Part shown: positions 8,190-17,826 of the stretch, piece by piece
Layout of the letters: each line of letters begins with the position of its first letter
Numbering within the stretch: the stretch's first letter is position 1
Assembly: GCF_013282155.1 (NCBI RefSeq)
Contig: NZ_BLWI01000001.1
Location: forward strand, 372,001 to 436,000
Origin: Sulfitobacter sp. HGT1
GTDB lineage: Bacteria > Pseudomonadota > Alphaproteobacteria > Rhodobacterales > Rhodobacteraceae
Length of the DNA stretch: 64,000 nucleotides
Reading direction: 5' to 3'
Notes under the pieces: model-generated
Told to the model about the DNA's origin: nothing
The model's input: the letters and a program-made list of their open reading frames with translations, nothing else
Database searches by the model: none
Made by a program: the position numbers and the translations under genes

Positions 8190-9406
8190 AGGGTCTCCGG
8201 GGTTTGCAGTGCCGTGTTGATGGCGGCCAGAAATTTGGCACCGCGACGTCCGTCGCTGACACGGTGGTCGGCAGACAGCGTCACGGTAACAGTCATGCGC
8301 GGCACGATGGCGTCGCCCACAATCCATGGCCGGGCCACCGGTGCGCCAAAGCCGACAATGGCGACTTGCGGCGGATAGATGACAGCGGCCATCGCATCGG
8401 CACCGGTATCGCCCATAGCCGAGATGGTGATGGTGCCATCGGTCATTTCCGAAGACCGAAGCCGCCCGCTGCGCACCCGCGCGACCAGATCCCGCATCCG
8501 GGTCATCAGATCATCAAGCGGCAGGGTTTCGGCATCATGCAAGGCAGGTGCCACAAGCCCGCCCTGGCGCAGCGCCACCGCCACGCCAGCGTGAACGGCT
8601 TTGGCGGGGTGAAAGCCGTCGGCGTCGTAATGGCCGTTCATCTGCGGCACTTGCGCGGCGGCAATAGACACGGCCTTGACGAAAAGCGCCCCCATCAAAA
8701 GACGGGCATCGGGCGGGCGCGTTGCATTGGTGGCGGTAAGCCAGTCACTGGCGGCTTGCAGGTCGATGGTCTGGGTCAGGTAATAATGCGGGATTTCGCG
8801 TTTTGATCGTGCCATGGCGTTGGCAATGGCCGTGCGCATCGCGGCCATATCGAGCCCCGGCTTGGCGCTGCTGCTAACGGGGGCTGCCTTGACCGCAGCA
8901 GGTTCTGCGGCCTCTACATCGGCCAATACAATGGCACGATTGGGTCCGGTGCCGACAAGCGCCCCAAGGTCGATCCCGCGCTCGGCAGCACGGACCCGCG
9001 CGGCGGGAGAAGCGGCCGGGATTTCGCCAGTGGTCACCTCGGAGGGCGTCGCACCCATCGGAGCAGAGGTCGGCGGCGGCGCTTCGGTTGGCGGGGCTGG
9101 AGTTTCAGCTTCCCGCTTTGCGTGTTTCTTGGGGTCAGCGGCGGGCCGTGCCGCGCTTGCACTGCCTTTTGCAGGCGTGCGCAACGTTGCCAAGGGGGCA
9201 CCGACATCCAGCGTAGCACCGATTTCTGCATCAAGCGTTTCTACAATCCCCTCCTCGAAACACTCGATTTCGATTGCGCCTTTCTGGGTTTCGACCACCG
9301 CGACCACATCGCCCCGATGGACGGTATCGCCAGCTTTGATCATCCATTCGACCAAGGTGCCCGCTTCCATGTCGGCACCAAGCGAGGGCATGGTAAAAAT
9401 GCTCAT
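8186..9406 (-). CDS. 2-oxoacid dehydrogenase E2 (dihydrolipoamide acyltransferase)
   Basis: A 406-residue E2 component that passes the acyl group from the E1 thiamine intermediate to CoA. Order of domains: lipoyl domain (residues 1-75) with lipoylated Lys42 in VETQKGAIEIE; an Ala/Pro-rich linker; a peripheral-subunit-binding domain (SPAARVRAAERGIDL...GPNRAIVLADVE, about 145-180); and a catalytic core ending in HRVSDG with His381 and Asp385. The start follows the E1 stop by four bases and the end overlaps the ACP gene (ATGA). No E3 gene is adjacent, so lipoamide dehydrogenase must come from elsewhere. Pyruvate- versus branched-chain or acetoin-type specificity is not resolved. Confidence 0.92.
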   Translation of the reverse strand: MSIFTMPSLGADMEAGTLVEWMIKAGDTVHRGDVVAVVETQKGAIEIECFEEGIVETLDAEIGATLDVGAPLATLRTPAKGSASAARPAADPKKHAKREAETPAPPTEAPPPTSAPMGATPSEVTTGEIPAASPAARVRAAERGIDLGALVGTGPNRAIVLADVEAAEPAAVKAAPVSSSAKPGLDMAAMRTAIANAMARSKREIPHYYLTQTIDLQAASDWLTATNATRPPDARLLMGALFVKAVSIAAAQVPQMNGHYDADGFHPAKAVHAGVAVALRQGGLVAPALHDAETLPLDDLMTRMRDLVARVRSGRLRSSEMTDGTITISAMGDTGADAMAAVIYPPQVAIVGFGAPVARPWIVGDAIVPRMTVTVTLSADHRVSDGRRGAKFLAAINTALQTPETL

Positions 9407-9410
9407 CGGG

Positions 9411-11411
9411 TCACTCTTTGCCCATCGCCGCACGCGCGGCGGCAACGATACCGGCAACCTGCGGTATCGCGGCTTGTTCCAGATGTGCGGCATAGGGAAT
9501 TGGCACTTCGGCCGAACACACCCGCCCCACCGGGGCATCAAGCCGCCAAAAGGCCCCTTCGGTGATCCGGGCCGATACCTCGGCGGCAAGCGAGCCTGTG
9601 CGCCACCCTTCATCCACCACCACTGCGCGGCGGGTGCGCGCGACCGAGGCAAGGATGGTTTCCTCGTCAAGCGGGCGCAAGCTGCGCAGGTCTATCACCT
9701 CTGCGTCGATGCCTTCTTTGGCCAGTTGCTCTGCGGCCTCAAGCGTCTTGAAAAGCGACCCGCCATAGGTAATCAACGATACATCCTTGCCGGGCCTGCG
9801 GATCGCGGCCTTGTCAATATCGACAGCACCGGCCGTCACAGGAATATGGCCCGTCCTGTTGTACAGCATGACGTTTTCAAAGATCAGAACGGGGTCTGGA
9901 TCAGCGAGGGCTGTCAGCAGCATGCCGCGTGCATCTTCCAGCGTTGCGGGTGCCAGCACCTTCAGCCCCGGAATATGCGCATACCAGCCTTCCAGCGAAT
10001 GGGAGTGCTGTGCGGCCAGTTGTTTGCCCGCGCCGGTCGCCATGCGGATCACGATGGGGCAGCCGAACTGGCCCCCCGACATGTGCCGGATCGTGGCGGC
10101 GGTGTTCAGGATCTGATCCAGCGCCAGCATCGAGAAATTCACGGTCATCAGTTCAACGATCGGTCGCATGCCCGCCGCCGCCGCACCGATCCCCGCGCCG
10201 GTAAAACCCGATTCAGACAGCGGCGTGTCGCGAATGCGGTCCGCGCCGAATTCAGCCATCAACCCTTTCGAGACGGCGTAACAGCCACCATAGGCACCAA
10301 CATCCTCGCCCATCAGGAACACGCGATCATCGTCAGTCATCGCCTGACGTATCGCCTGTTTGATAGCCTCGCGGTAGGTCGTCTCGACCATGTCGCCCGC
10401 AGGGGCCGGTGTGGCGGGCGGTGTCGGCTGGGTCTCGGCCATGACATGTTTGGTCAGGGTCTCGACCGGCTCCCACGCGCCGGCCTCAGCGAATGCCACC
10501 GCCTCGGCAATCTCGGCGTCAATCTCGGCGGTCATTTCCGCGATATCCGCCTCGTGGATCAGGTTGTTTTCAAGCAACCAGTTCTGGAACCGGACGATCG
10601 GCCCCTTTTCCCGCCACTCCGCTACCTCGGCCTTGTCGCGATACAGCTGCGCGTCGAACATGGAATGCGGGCGAAAGCGGTAGGTGCGCGCCTCCAGCAG
10701 AAACGGGCGACCGGTTTCGCGTATACTTGCCACCGCGCGGCGGGCCGCAGCCTCGACGGCGACGACATCCATGCCATCGACCGCTTCGCTCTCAATGCCA
10801 TAGGCAGCGGCCTTGGCGTGAATGTCGGTCTGCGCTTGCGTGCGCGCCAAGGCCGATCCCATCGCATAGCCGTTGTTCTCGCAGACCCAAAGCACCGGCA
10901 AATCCCAAAGCTCCGACAGGTTCATCGCCTCGTGAAACTCGCCCTCGGCCACAGCACCTTCGCCAAAGAAACAGGCGGTGACGTTCTTTTCGCCCATCAT
11001 CCGGTCCGCCAGACCAAGACCGGCAGCCAGCGGCATGCCGCCGCCGACGATTGCATTCCCGCCATAGAAGTTGGCAGCCGCGTCGAACAGATGCATCGAC
11101 CCGCCACGCCCGCCCGAACAGCCGTTCGCCTTGCCGTACATCTCGGCCAGGATCGGCCCCATTGCGATGCCGCGTGCCAAGGCATGCCCGTGCTCGCGAT
11201 AGGTGGCAACGATACGGTCACTGGCCCCCAGCACCGGGATCACCCCCATCGCCACCGCTTCCTCGCCATCATAAAGATGCAGAAAGCCGCGAATTTTCTC
11301 ATGGGTGTACAGCTCGGCGCATTTTTCCTCAAAGCGGCGGATACGGATCATGCCGCGCAGCAGGTCTTGGACATGGTCCCGACTAAGATGTGGTTTTGTC
11401 GCGCTTTTCAT
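9411..11411 (-). CDS. Fused 2-oxoacid dehydrogenase E1 alpha-beta
   Basis: A 666-residue thiamine-diphosphate enzyme that carries both E1 subunits in one chain. The alpha part (1-325) has [15 protein letters not shown], the [11 protein letters not shown] loop and the TPP motif [15 protein letters not shown]...ENNGYA. A Pro/Ala linker (about 328-342, [10 protein letters not shown]) leads to the beta part: [40 protein letters not shown], and [14 protein letters not shown] followed by [15 protein letters not shown]. These motifs belong to pyruvate/acetoin-type E1. Most alphaproteobacteria encode alpha and beta separately, so the fusion is noteworthy. It overlaps the synthetase gene by ATGA and is followed by E2. 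Confidence 0.93.
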   Translation of the reverse strand: MKSATKPHLSRDHVQDLLRGMIRIRRFEEKCAELYTHEKIRGFLHLYDGEEAVAMGVIPVLGASDRIVATYREHGHALARGIAMGPILAEMYGKANGCSGGRGGSMHLFDAAANFYGGNAIVGGGMPLAAGLGLADRMMGEKNVTACFFGEGAVAEGEFHEAMNLSELWDLPVLWVCENNGYAMGSALARTQAQTDIHAKAAAYGIESEAVDGMDVVAVEAAARRAVASIRETGRPFLLEARTYRFRPHSMFDAQLYRDKAEVAEWREKGPIVRFQNWLLENNLIHEADIAEMTAEIDAEIAEAVAFAEAGAWEPVETLTKHVMAETQPTPPATPAPAGDMVETTYREAIKQAIRQAMTDDDRVFLMGEDVGAYGGCYAVSKGLMAEFGADRIRDTPLSESGFTGAGIGAAAAGMRPIVELMTVNFSMLALDQILNTAATIRHMSGGQFGCPIVIRMATGAGKQLAAQHSHSLEGWYAHIPGLKVLAPATLEDARGMLLTALADPDPVLIFENVMLYNRTGHIPVTAGAVDIDKAAIRRPGKDVSLITYGGSLFKTLEAAEQLAKEGIDAEVIDLRSLRPLDEETILASVARTRRAVVVDEGWRTGSLAAEVSARITEGAFWRLDAPVGRVCSAEVPIPYAAHLEQAAIPQVAGIVAAARAAMGKE

Positions 11412-13150
11412 TTTTCATCCGCCTCCAATGTGGAAATGTCGCCTTCCGGCAGGCCAAGTTCGCGCGCCTTGAGAAGACGGCGCATGATCTTGCCCGATCG
11501 GGTCTTGGGAAGCTCTTTGCGAAAGACGATTTCGCGGGGTGCCACGGCAGCGCCAAGCCGTTTGCGCGCAAAGCCCCGGATTTCCCGCTCAAGCGTCTCG
11601 GACGGCTCGAAACCGGGGTTCAGCGCGACATAGGCTTTCACGACCTCGCCGGCGGTGTCGTCGGGGATGCCGATGATGGCGGCCTCGGCGATTGCTTCAT
11701 GCTCGATCAGCGCGCTTTCGACCTCGAACGGGCCGATCAGATGGCCCGACGATTTGATCAGGTCATCGGCGCGGCCGACAAACCAGAAATACCCGTCCTT
11801 GTCCTGCAGGGCGAGGTCACCCGACAGATACCACCCCCCGACAAAGCATTTGTCAAAGCGCGCCTGTTCGTTGAGATAGGCGCGCATCATCGACGGCCAG
11901 CCGGGGCGCAGCGCCAATTCGCCAATTTCGCCCGGTTTGCATTCTCGCACGGTACCATCTTGAACACTGACAATCCCGGCCTCGATGCCGGGCAGGGGTT
12001 TGCCCATCGAGCCGGGATAGATGTCCATGTCGGCGGTATTGGCGATCATGATGCCACCGGTTTCGGTCTGCCACCAATTGTCATGGAACGGCGTGCCGAA
12101 CACGTCTTGGCCCCAGACCACCCCTTCGGGGTTCAACGGTTCACCAACGCTGGCGATAAATCTTAACTTGCTGAAATCATAGTTCTTTGCGGCGTCCTTG
12201 CCCGCCCGCATCAACATGCGGATCGCGGTGGGCGCGGTGTACCAGACCTGCACGCCTTCGTCCTGCAAGATGGCGTACCAGCGTTCCAGATCGAATTCGG
12301 CCTCGTTGACGATCATCGTCACCCGGTTCACCAAGGGCGCGATGATGCCATAGGACGTGCCCGTGACCCAGCCGGGATCGGCGGTGCACCAGTAGATATC
12401 ACCCGGTTTGAGGTCGAGCGCAAAGCGCCCCGTCGCTGCATGGGCCACAACCGCGCCATGCACATGAACCGCGCCTTTGGGCTTGCCCGTTGTGCCAGAG
12501 GTGAAGTGGATCAGCGCCATATCCTCCGCCGTGGTTCTAACGGTGTCAAAACTGTCGGCGGCACGCGCCATCGCGGGGCGCAAGGCCACACAGGTGTCGG
12601 CCACAGCGCCATCGCCCAGAGTCAGCACCAGTTTCAACGAAGCAAGCTCGTCGCGCCAAGGGGCGACTTTCTTGCGATAGAGCGCATCCGTGGTGACCAG
12701 AACATTGCCCTCGCCGATCTCCATCCGCGACCTGATCGGTTCGGGGCCGAATGCAGCAAACAGCGGGGTGAATGTCATGCCCGCCTTCAACGTGCCAAGG
12801 GCCGCCGCATAAAGCTCGGGCACCCGCCCCATCAGGGCAAAGACACGGGCACCGGGCTGCAACCCATGCTCGGCCAGCACGTTTGCGAAACGTGCCGCAT
12901 CTGCGGCCAGCGCTGCATAGGTGATGTCGCGCCGGTCGCCGTCCTTGCCGAGCCAGCGGATCGCGATCTGATCGCCATGGCCGGCAGCGACATGGCGGTC
13001 AACCGCCTCGTGCGCAATGTTCAACCCGCCGCCCGGCAGCCCGTCCAACAGCTTGCGCGCGTCGTCCCAGCCGAACTCTGCGCGCACCGTTTGGGTCAGG
13101 TTCGCGGCGGCGCGCGTTGCATCGTCTTTGCGTATGATCGGCCATTTCAT
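11408..13150 (-). CDS. AMP-forming acetyl/acyl-CoA synthetase (AcsA-like)
   Basis: A 580-residue adenylate-forming ligase making acyl-CoA from a short carboxylate, ATP and CoA. It has the P-loop [14 protein letters not shown] near residue 215, the [16 protein letters not shown] and WWQTETGG motifs of the acetate/propionate branch, the hinge region [18 protein letters not shown] and the catalytic C-terminal lysine in [10 protein letters not shown]. It starts at ATG 13150, with GGGAG eight bases upstream inside a CCCATATGGG palindrome. It is the first gene of the operon with E1, E2 and ACP. An FNR-like box lies 49 bp upstream, pointing to oxygen-responsive expression. The exact acid is not determined. 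Confidence 0.92.
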   Translation of the reverse strand: MKWPIIRKDDATRAAANLTQTVRAEFGWDDARKLLDGLPGGGLNIAHEAVDRHVAAGHGDQIAIRWLGKDGDRRDITYAALAADAARFANVLAEHGLQPGARVFALMGRVPELYAAALGTLKAGMTFTPLFAAFGPEPIRSRMEIGEGNVLVTTDALYRKKVAPWRDELASLKLVLTLGDGAVADTCVALRPAMARAADSFDTVRTTAEDMALIHFTSGTTGKPKGAVHVHGAVVAHAATGRFALDLKPGDIYWCTADPGWVTGTSYGIIAPLVNRVTMIVNEAEFDLERWYAILQDEGVQVWYTAPTAIRMLMRAGKDAAKNYDFSKLRFIASVGEPLNPEGVVWGQDVFGTPFHDNWWQTETGGIMIANTADMDIYPGSMGKPLPGIEAGIVSVQDGTVRECKPGEIGELALRPGWPSMMRAYLNEQARFDKCFVGGWYLSGDLALQDKDGYFWFVGRADDLIKSSGHLIGPFEVESALIEHEAIAEAAIIGIPDDTAGEVVKAYVALNPGFEPSETLEREIRGFARKRLGAAVAPREIVFRKELPKTRSGKIMRRLLKARELGLPEGDISTLEADEK

Positions 13151-13464
13151 GAAAACACTCCCATATGGGGAGCTTATCTTTTCCGGGGAAATGATAACTT
13201 GACTTAAATCAACAGCATCGGGCGCAGGGGCAAGCCGCGCGCGGGGCGTCGTTTCTGACTCCGCCTCGAACGGACCCTTTTTGCGCATTCTGAAAGTGCA
13301 CGCCATCCCCCCTGTCGGGCGCAGGCTGGCCTTGGGTGGCATGGTGCATTGCGTTACTCTGGACGGTCAAACCTGATCCCGAAAATCGCCACATCCACTG
13401 TCGTCTTTCTGGCCAAACGGCGAGACCCAAAGCACGGCTTCAAAACCGCAGGCTTAACTCTTGC
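13151..13464. other. Intergenic region upstream of the synthetase operon
   Basis: About 310 bp between two leftward units. It holds the FNR-like box, a possible -10 and the CCCATATGGG palindrome (13160-13169) near the synthetase start. I see no clear terminator for the binding-protein gene and no credible gene in the remaining 13220-13460. Confidence 0.55.
13199..13212 (-). promoter_or_regulatory. Candidate FNR/FnrL box upstream of the synthetase-E1-E2-ACP operon
   Basis: Read on the minus strand the sequence is TTGATTTAAGTCAA, nine of ten specified bases of the FNR consensus TTGAT-N4-ATCAA. Its centre is 55 bp from the start codon. If the activator sits at -41.5, transcription would begin near 13164 and the hexamer GATAAG (13178-13173) falls at -10. 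That geometry supports an activating site. Box and spacing are seen; binding is inferred. Confidence 0.6.
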
Positions 13465-14520
13465 TCAGCGCGCTTTGTCACGCTTGGCAAAGGCCGAACG
13501 CCACAGGTCGATGAATTGTTTGCGGCGATGTTTGTCGCCCGCGACCAACAAGGTCGGCTCGATCGAAATGCCGCGCTCGGCGCTTTCGGGCAGCGTGGCA
13601 CCGTCGGTTTCCGCATAAAACAGGTTGCGCGCCTTCAAAAGGTTTTGCCCGCGCGTCGACAGCATGAAATCGAGCAACCGCGCCGCGGCTTGCTTTTCCG
13701 GCCCGTCCTTCGGGATCATGTAGGCCCGAGATAGAAACAACGTGTAATCCTGCGGGTGGATGACGCCGATATTGTCAAAGGTCGCACTGTCTACGTAGGA
13801 CCCCAAAACGTTATAGGCGATCAGGTAATCGCCCCTGGAAACCCGATTGATAATTTCCCACGAGCAGCAGGTCGCAACTGCGTCAGTACGTGCAAACCCC
13901 TCCAGAAGTGCGCCGAAGGTCGATGCTTCGAGGCTGTCCATAAAGGCGAAAAGATAGCCAAGGCCCGAAGCCTCGATGTTATAGGTGGCGATTTTCCCGC
14001 GGTACATCGACGTCGGACGGCGCATCAGGTCCAGCAGTGCAAACCGCGATTTTGGCACGTCCTTGGCGGGAACCAGATCGGTGTTATAGATCATGACCGC
14101 GGGCTCTTTGGTGATCCCCCAAAGCTCGTCCCGCCAACGCCGCGCGGCGGGCAGGGCGGTGGTTTGTTCAGAACGGTACGCGCTGGCGCAGGCCCGGTTC
14201 ACCAGATCAATCATCTGATGCACGCCCGACGAAAACACCGCACTGGCCGAGGGCACTTTGCCTGCGCAGGCCGCCAGACTGTTCTCGAACAGCGCGTTCG
14301 ACCCCCATTGCTCGTAAGTCACCGCAATATCGGGGTTTTGCAGGACAAACGCTTCGATGATGGGGCGCAAGACGTCCAGATCGGTGGTGGAACGCAGAAC
14401 AAGCGTGATGTCCACCTGCGAGCCCGGCGCGGTTATGCGCTCTATTTCCTCTTGCGAGGCAAGGGCGGTCGGCAAAAGCAGCACGACCTGCAAGGCGGCC
14501 CAAAGCAAACTATTGCGCAT
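13465..14520 (-). CDS. ABC-type periplasmic binding protein associated with TctDE
   Basis: A 351-residue exported protein: signal peptide 1-22 (hydrophobic LLWAALQVVLLLPTALA), then an extracellular solute-binding fold of the iron/putrescine-like type. Visible parts are LRPIIEAFVLQNPDIAVTYEQWGSN, ELWGITKEPAVMIYN and a C-terminal LDFMLSTRGQNLL segment typical of this class. No ABC permease or ATPase is nearby; it overlaps the 3' end of the tctE sensor gene by 11 bp. It may present a ligand to the kinase or act as an extra scavenging protein for the Tct system (inference). It is the last gene of the leftward tctD-tctE operon. Confidence 0.82.
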   Translation of the reverse strand: MRNSLLWAALQVVLLLPTALASQEEIERITAPGSQVDITLVLRSTTDLDVLRPIIEAFVLQNPDIAVTYEQWGSNALFENSLAACAGKVPSASAVFSSGVHQMIDLVNRACASAYRSEQTTALPAARRWRDELWGITKEPAVMIYNTDLVPAKDVPKSRFALLDLMRRPTSMYRGKIATYNIEASGLGYLFAFMDSLEASTFGALLEGFARTDAVATCCSWEIINRVSRGDYLIAYNVLGSYVDSATFDNIGVIHPQDYTLFLSRAYMIPKDGPEKQAAARLLDFMLSTRGQNLLKARNLFYAETDGATLPESAERGISIEPTLLVAGDKHRRKQFIDLWRSAFAKRDKAR

Positions 14521-15916
14521 CCTTGCCTCCCATCGCTGGAAAGGCCATCGTCACCCTGAACCCGCCCTCATGTTGCCCGATATGCATGCTGCCGTGAAAG
14601 GCTTCGGCGACCGAGCTCACGATTGAAAGGCCCAAGCCCGCGCTGGTGCCCTTTGAGGCCGCGAAACGTTCAAACCGCGCACCGATCTGCGCCAACATTT
14701 CAGGCGATGGGCCAGGCCCCGCATCGGCAACCCAGATTTCAGCAGTTTTGCCCTTGCCCGTCACCCCGACGCGGATCGGGGATGTGCCGTGTTTCAGCGC
14801 ATTGGTCAGCATGTTCTTTACGGCTTCGCGCAGCGAGATTTCATCGGCAAAGACCATCACTTCATCCCCGTCGATACACAGTTCGACAATCGCATGGGGC
14901 GACAGGACCATGTGATCCTCCAGCTCGACCACATGCAGGGCAATATCGCGCAAATCGACAGGTTCGGGTGGGGAGTTATCGGTGCGGTGGATCACCATTG
15001 CCCGCGACAGCATCTGATCAAGCAGACTGCCCAGGGACCGCGTGCGTTTCAGCAGCCGTTCCAGCCCCTGTTGCTGCTCTGCCAAGGCACCGTGGTCTGC
15101 CACCAATTCCGCATGGGCGCGAATTGCCGCGACGGGGGTGCGCAGCTGGTGGGCGGCATCCGAGATCAGGTTGCGCATCGCGCCAACCTGGCGGTCAAGG
15201 CGGCGCATGAACTGGTTCATCGCTGCAATCGCGACCGTCACCTCGGCGGGGCCCTTGATCGGCATGGGCGTGAGGTCGTACGGGTCGCGCTTAAGCAGTT
15301 CGGAGGCCATATGCTCCAACGGGCGCATGGTTGAACGGATCACGAAAAACGCACAGATCATCAGGATCACCCCCGCGATCCCCACGCCCATAAGCGCGGT
15401 TCTTGTCAATTCTATCGCCATTGCGTTGCGCGCCCTAAGCGTGTGACCCACGGTGAAATACACAGTGCCGGAGTAGTCGCGCTCGGCGAAGCGGCGCGCG
15501 ACAGTGGCAAACCGCGCGGCATCACTGTGCAGCATGGCATCGAACAGAACCTGATCACCGCTTTTGCTGGCTATCGGTGCCGTGTCATAGCCGGTCAGCA
15601 ATGTTCCGTCCGCTTCGCGCACCGCATAGGAAATCCGGTCGTCCAAGGCCAGCGACAGCAGCGAAAACGCTGATACCGGTAAATCCACCACGGGTGCGCC
15701 GTTCACGATTTTGGTGGATTCCGCGATGTCCTGGGCGGCACCGACCAGCAAACGGTCATAGGATTGCCGTGCCGCCTGTTTGCCATAGGCCAGCGCGGCG
15801 ATGGCCACGATCACCCCGCCCGCCGCCAGCAGGGCCAAGACCCCCAGCATGACCCGCGACATCAGCGATGTGCGAAACGGCACCGCCACACGTGCCCCGC
15901 TTTCAGTCACTTTCAA
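14510..15916 (-). CDS. tctE: Sensor histidine kinase, TctE type
   Basis: A 468-residue inner-membrane sensor of the tricarboxylate two-component system. TM1 (about 22-44) and TM2 (about 173-195) flank a periplasmic 2CSK-type sensor domain. A HAMP segment with MRPLEHMA follows, then the HisKA box ISDAAHQLRTP with phosphoacceptor His256, an N box NMLTNALKHG and G boxes (DAGPGP, SAGLGLSI). It overlaps the TctD stop by 14 bp if the TTG at 15916 is used; GTG 15910 is an alternative. It should phosphorylate TctD in response to an external carboxylate. Confidence 0.93.
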   Translation of the reverse strand: MKVTESGARVAVPFRTSLMSRVMLGVLALLAAGGVIVAIAALAYGKQAARQSYDRLLVGAAQDIAESTKIVNGAPVVDLPVSAFSLLSLALDDRISYAVREADGTLLTGYDTAPIASKSGDQVLFDAMLHSDAARFATVARRFAERDYSGTVYFTVGHTLRARNAMAIELTRTALMGVGIAGVILMICAFFVIRSTMRPLEHMASELLKRDPYDLTPMPIKGPAEVTVAIAAMNQFMRRLDRQVGAMRNLISDAAHQLRTPVAAIRAHAELVADHGALAEQQQGLERLLKRTRSLGSLLDQMLSRAMVIHRTDNSPPEPVDLRDIALHVVELEDHMVLSPHAIVELCIDGDEVMVFADEISLREAVKNMLTNALKHGTSPIRVGVTGKGKTAEIWVADAGPGPSPEMLAQIGARFERFAASKGTSAGLGLSIVSSVAEAFHGSMHIGQHEGGFRVTMAFPAMGGKDAQ

Positions 15917-16574
15917 TAATCCGGTACCCCATGCCGCGCTGCGTCTCGATCACGGCACCCGAGCCTGCAATCTTGCGGCGCAACCGCCCGATATAAAGCT
16001 CGATCGCGTTCAGCCCGACATCGACCTCATCAAAAGAATAGATACCCTCGTAAAGGCGTTCCTTGCTGATGGTTTGCCGCACGTGCCGCAGGAGAACCCC
16101 CAAAAGGGCGGCCTCGCGGCGCGTCAGTTCAAGGCGGTTGCCGGAATGCTCGGCGCTGAGCGTGGCGGGGTAAAATGACAGATCTGCGACCTTTTGCACA
16201 TCGCTTTTCTGATCGGTCTCGCGGCGCAAAAGGGCGCGCAACCGCGCCTCAAGCTCGCGGTGGTCAAAGGGTTTCACAAGATAGTCGTCGGCCCCCAGAT
16301 CAAGGGCGCTGACCCGGTCATCGACTGAAAAGCGTGCGGTAAGCATCAGCACCGGCGTCCGGTCGCCACGGTTGCGCAGGGTGCACAGCAGATCCGTGCC
16401 CAGCCCGTCCGGCAGATTGATATCCAGCACCAACGCATCATAGCGCTGGACAGCCAGATGCGCGTCGGCCTCGGCGATGTTTCCGGCCAGATCACAGGCC
16501 ATACCCGAACGCGCCAGGCGTGTGACAATGGCTTCTGCCATATCTGTGGCATCTTCGACGATCAGAATTCGCAC
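15903..16574 (-). CDS. tctD: Response regulator, TctD type (OmpR family)
   Basis: A 223-residue regulator with receiver domain (phosphoacceptor Asp51 in LVLDINLPDG; Lys in DYLVKPFD) and a winged-helix OmpR-type output domain ending IETQRGMGYRI. The GTG at 16574 is preferred to an ATG seven codons upstream (16595): the family begins MRILxVED and GGAGG lies ten bases before the GTG. Divergent from tctCBA, which it should activate. A direct repeat GTGACAGGTT twice at 11-bp spacing in the shared intergenic region is the probable binding site. Confidence 0.93.
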   Translation of the reverse strand: MRILIVEDATDMAEAIVTRLARSGMACDLAGNIAEADAHLAVQRYDALVLDINLPDGLGTDLLCTLRNRGDRTPVLMLTARFSVDDRVSALDLGADDYLVKPFDHRELEARLRALLRRETDQKSDVQKVADLSFYPATLSAEHSGNRLELTRREAALLGVLLRHVRQTISKERLYEGIYSFDEVDVGLNAIELYIGRLRRKIAGSGAVIETQRGMGYRIIESD

Positions 16575-16621
16575 AGCTGGTTTGCCTCCGATCAAGCATC
16601 TGAATTGTCGATTGCCGCCAA

Positions 16622-16642
16622 GTGACAGGTTCGTGACAGGTT
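16622..16642. promoter_or_regulatory. Tandem direct repeat, probable TctD site
   Basis: GTGACAGGTT at 16622-16631 and again at 16633-16642, period 11 bp, in the tctD/tctC divergent region, about 119 bp before tctC. OmpR-family regulators bind tandem half-sites one helical turn apart, so the arrangement fits TctD. The repeat is directly visible; the assignment is inferred. Confidence 0.6.
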
Positions 16643-16760
16643 TGTTGGGTACCTCCTTTGCTTAGCCCGCCGGGAGGATTCTGTAAATCGCAGATGGATT
16701 GGCGGCGCGACATGTGACCGCGCCCGCGTGCGCGCAACAAATACTGTGGAGGAAACACAA

Positions 16761-17747
16761 ATGTTCAAATCAACCCGCCTTACTCTGGTTGCCCTGCTGT
16801 TCAGCGCATCCGCCCTGACGGCAACTGCCGAAGGCTTCAGCCCCGAAAACCCCGAATGCATCGCGCCGGCCAACCCCGGCGGCGGTTGGGATTTCACCTG
16901 CCGTCAGGTTGGTAAATCCATGCAGGACCAGGGTTTGATCGAAAAAACCATGCAGGTCGTGAACCTTGCTGGTGGCGGTGGCGGCGTGGCTTTTGCCGAA
17001 GTCGTTAACAAGCGCAATGATGACAATGACCTGATCGTGGCCGCTTCGGCGGCGACATCGACCCGTCTGGCGCAGGGTGCCTATCCCGGCAACAACATGA
17101 ACGAAGTGCGCTGGCTGGCCTCTATCGGTGCCGATTACGGCGTGATCGCGGTCGCCGCAAACAGCGAGATCGCCGACCTCACAGGTCTGCTTGACGCGAT
17201 GAAGAACGACCCCACGTCGATCTCGATTGCGGGCGGTTCTGCGGTTGGTGGCTGGGATCACCTCAAGGTTCTGATCGCGGCCAATGCCTATGGCATCGAA
17301 GATGTGCGTTCGGTGAAATACATCGCCTTTGATGGCGGCGGCGAGGCTGTGACCCAGCTTTTGGCGGGCTCCGTACAGGCGTTTACCGGTGATGTTTCCG
17401 AAGCAAAAGGTTTCGTGGAAAGCGGCGACATCCGCGTGATCGCCGTGCTCGCGCCCGAGCGTCTGGACGGCGAATTTGCCGATTTCCCGACAGCGCGTGA
17501 ACAAGGCGTTGATGCGATTGGCGCAAACTGGCGCGGGTTCTATGCACCGGGCGGCATGTCGGACGAAGCCTATGAAGGCTGGGTCGAAAAGATCGGCGCA
17601 CTTTACGCCAGCGACGCGTGGAAAGAAGTGATGGCCACCAACGGCATGGCCCCGCTTGATCTGCAAGGCGCTGCCTTCCAGGAGTTTGTTGCAAATTCCG
17701 TAGCGCAGATCGAAAGCATCTCTCGCGAGATCGGTATTATCCAGTAA
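16761..17747 (+). CDS. tctC: Tripartite tricarboxylate transporter substrate-binding protein
   Basis: A 328-residue periplasmic protein of the Bug/TctC family with a signal peptide ending near TATA-EGF. The PGGGWDFTCRQVG loop that caps the ligand carboxylates is present near residue 40, as is the second-lobe NLAGGGGGVAFAEV segment. It binds a di- or tricarboxylate and delivers it to TctAB. GGAGGA lies ahead of the ATG at 16761. First gene of the rightward tctCBA operon, divergent from tctDE. Confidence 0.94.
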   Translation: MFKSTRLTLVALLFSASALTATAEGFSPENPECIAPANPGGGWDFTCRQVGKSMQDQGLIEKTMQVVNLAGGGGGVAFAEVVNKRNDDNDLIVAASAATSTRLAQGAYPGNNMNEVRWLASIGADYGVIAVAANSEIADLTGLLDAMKNDPTSISIAGGSAVGGWDHLKVLIAANAYGIEDVRSVKYIAFDGGGEAVTQLLAGSVQAFTGDVSEAKGFVESGDIRVIAVLAPERLDGEFADFPTAREQGVDAIGANWRGFYAPGGMSDEAYEGWVEKIGALYASDAWKEVMATNGMAPLDLQGAAFQEFVANSVAQIESISREIGIIQ

Positions 17748-17826
17748 TCAAAGTTACCCTGCGGGGCGCGGTCTATCTGCGCCCCGTCCTTTCCCCCAAT
17801 TTTCGCCCCCAAAAAAGGAGATCGCC

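Noticed and set aside
8814-11633. A 939-codon plus-strand open frame antisense to the E2/E1/synthetase genes
   Set aside because: It mirrors the minus-strand genes, which have clear motifs and overlapping starts. The product has no recognisable domain and a His/Arg/Gly-rich composition typical of a shadow frame in GC-rich DNA.
8186-13150. Acetoin dehydrogenase operon
   Set aside because: No acoX, acoK-type regulator or E3 gene; the presence of ACP and an AcsA-like ligase does not fit.
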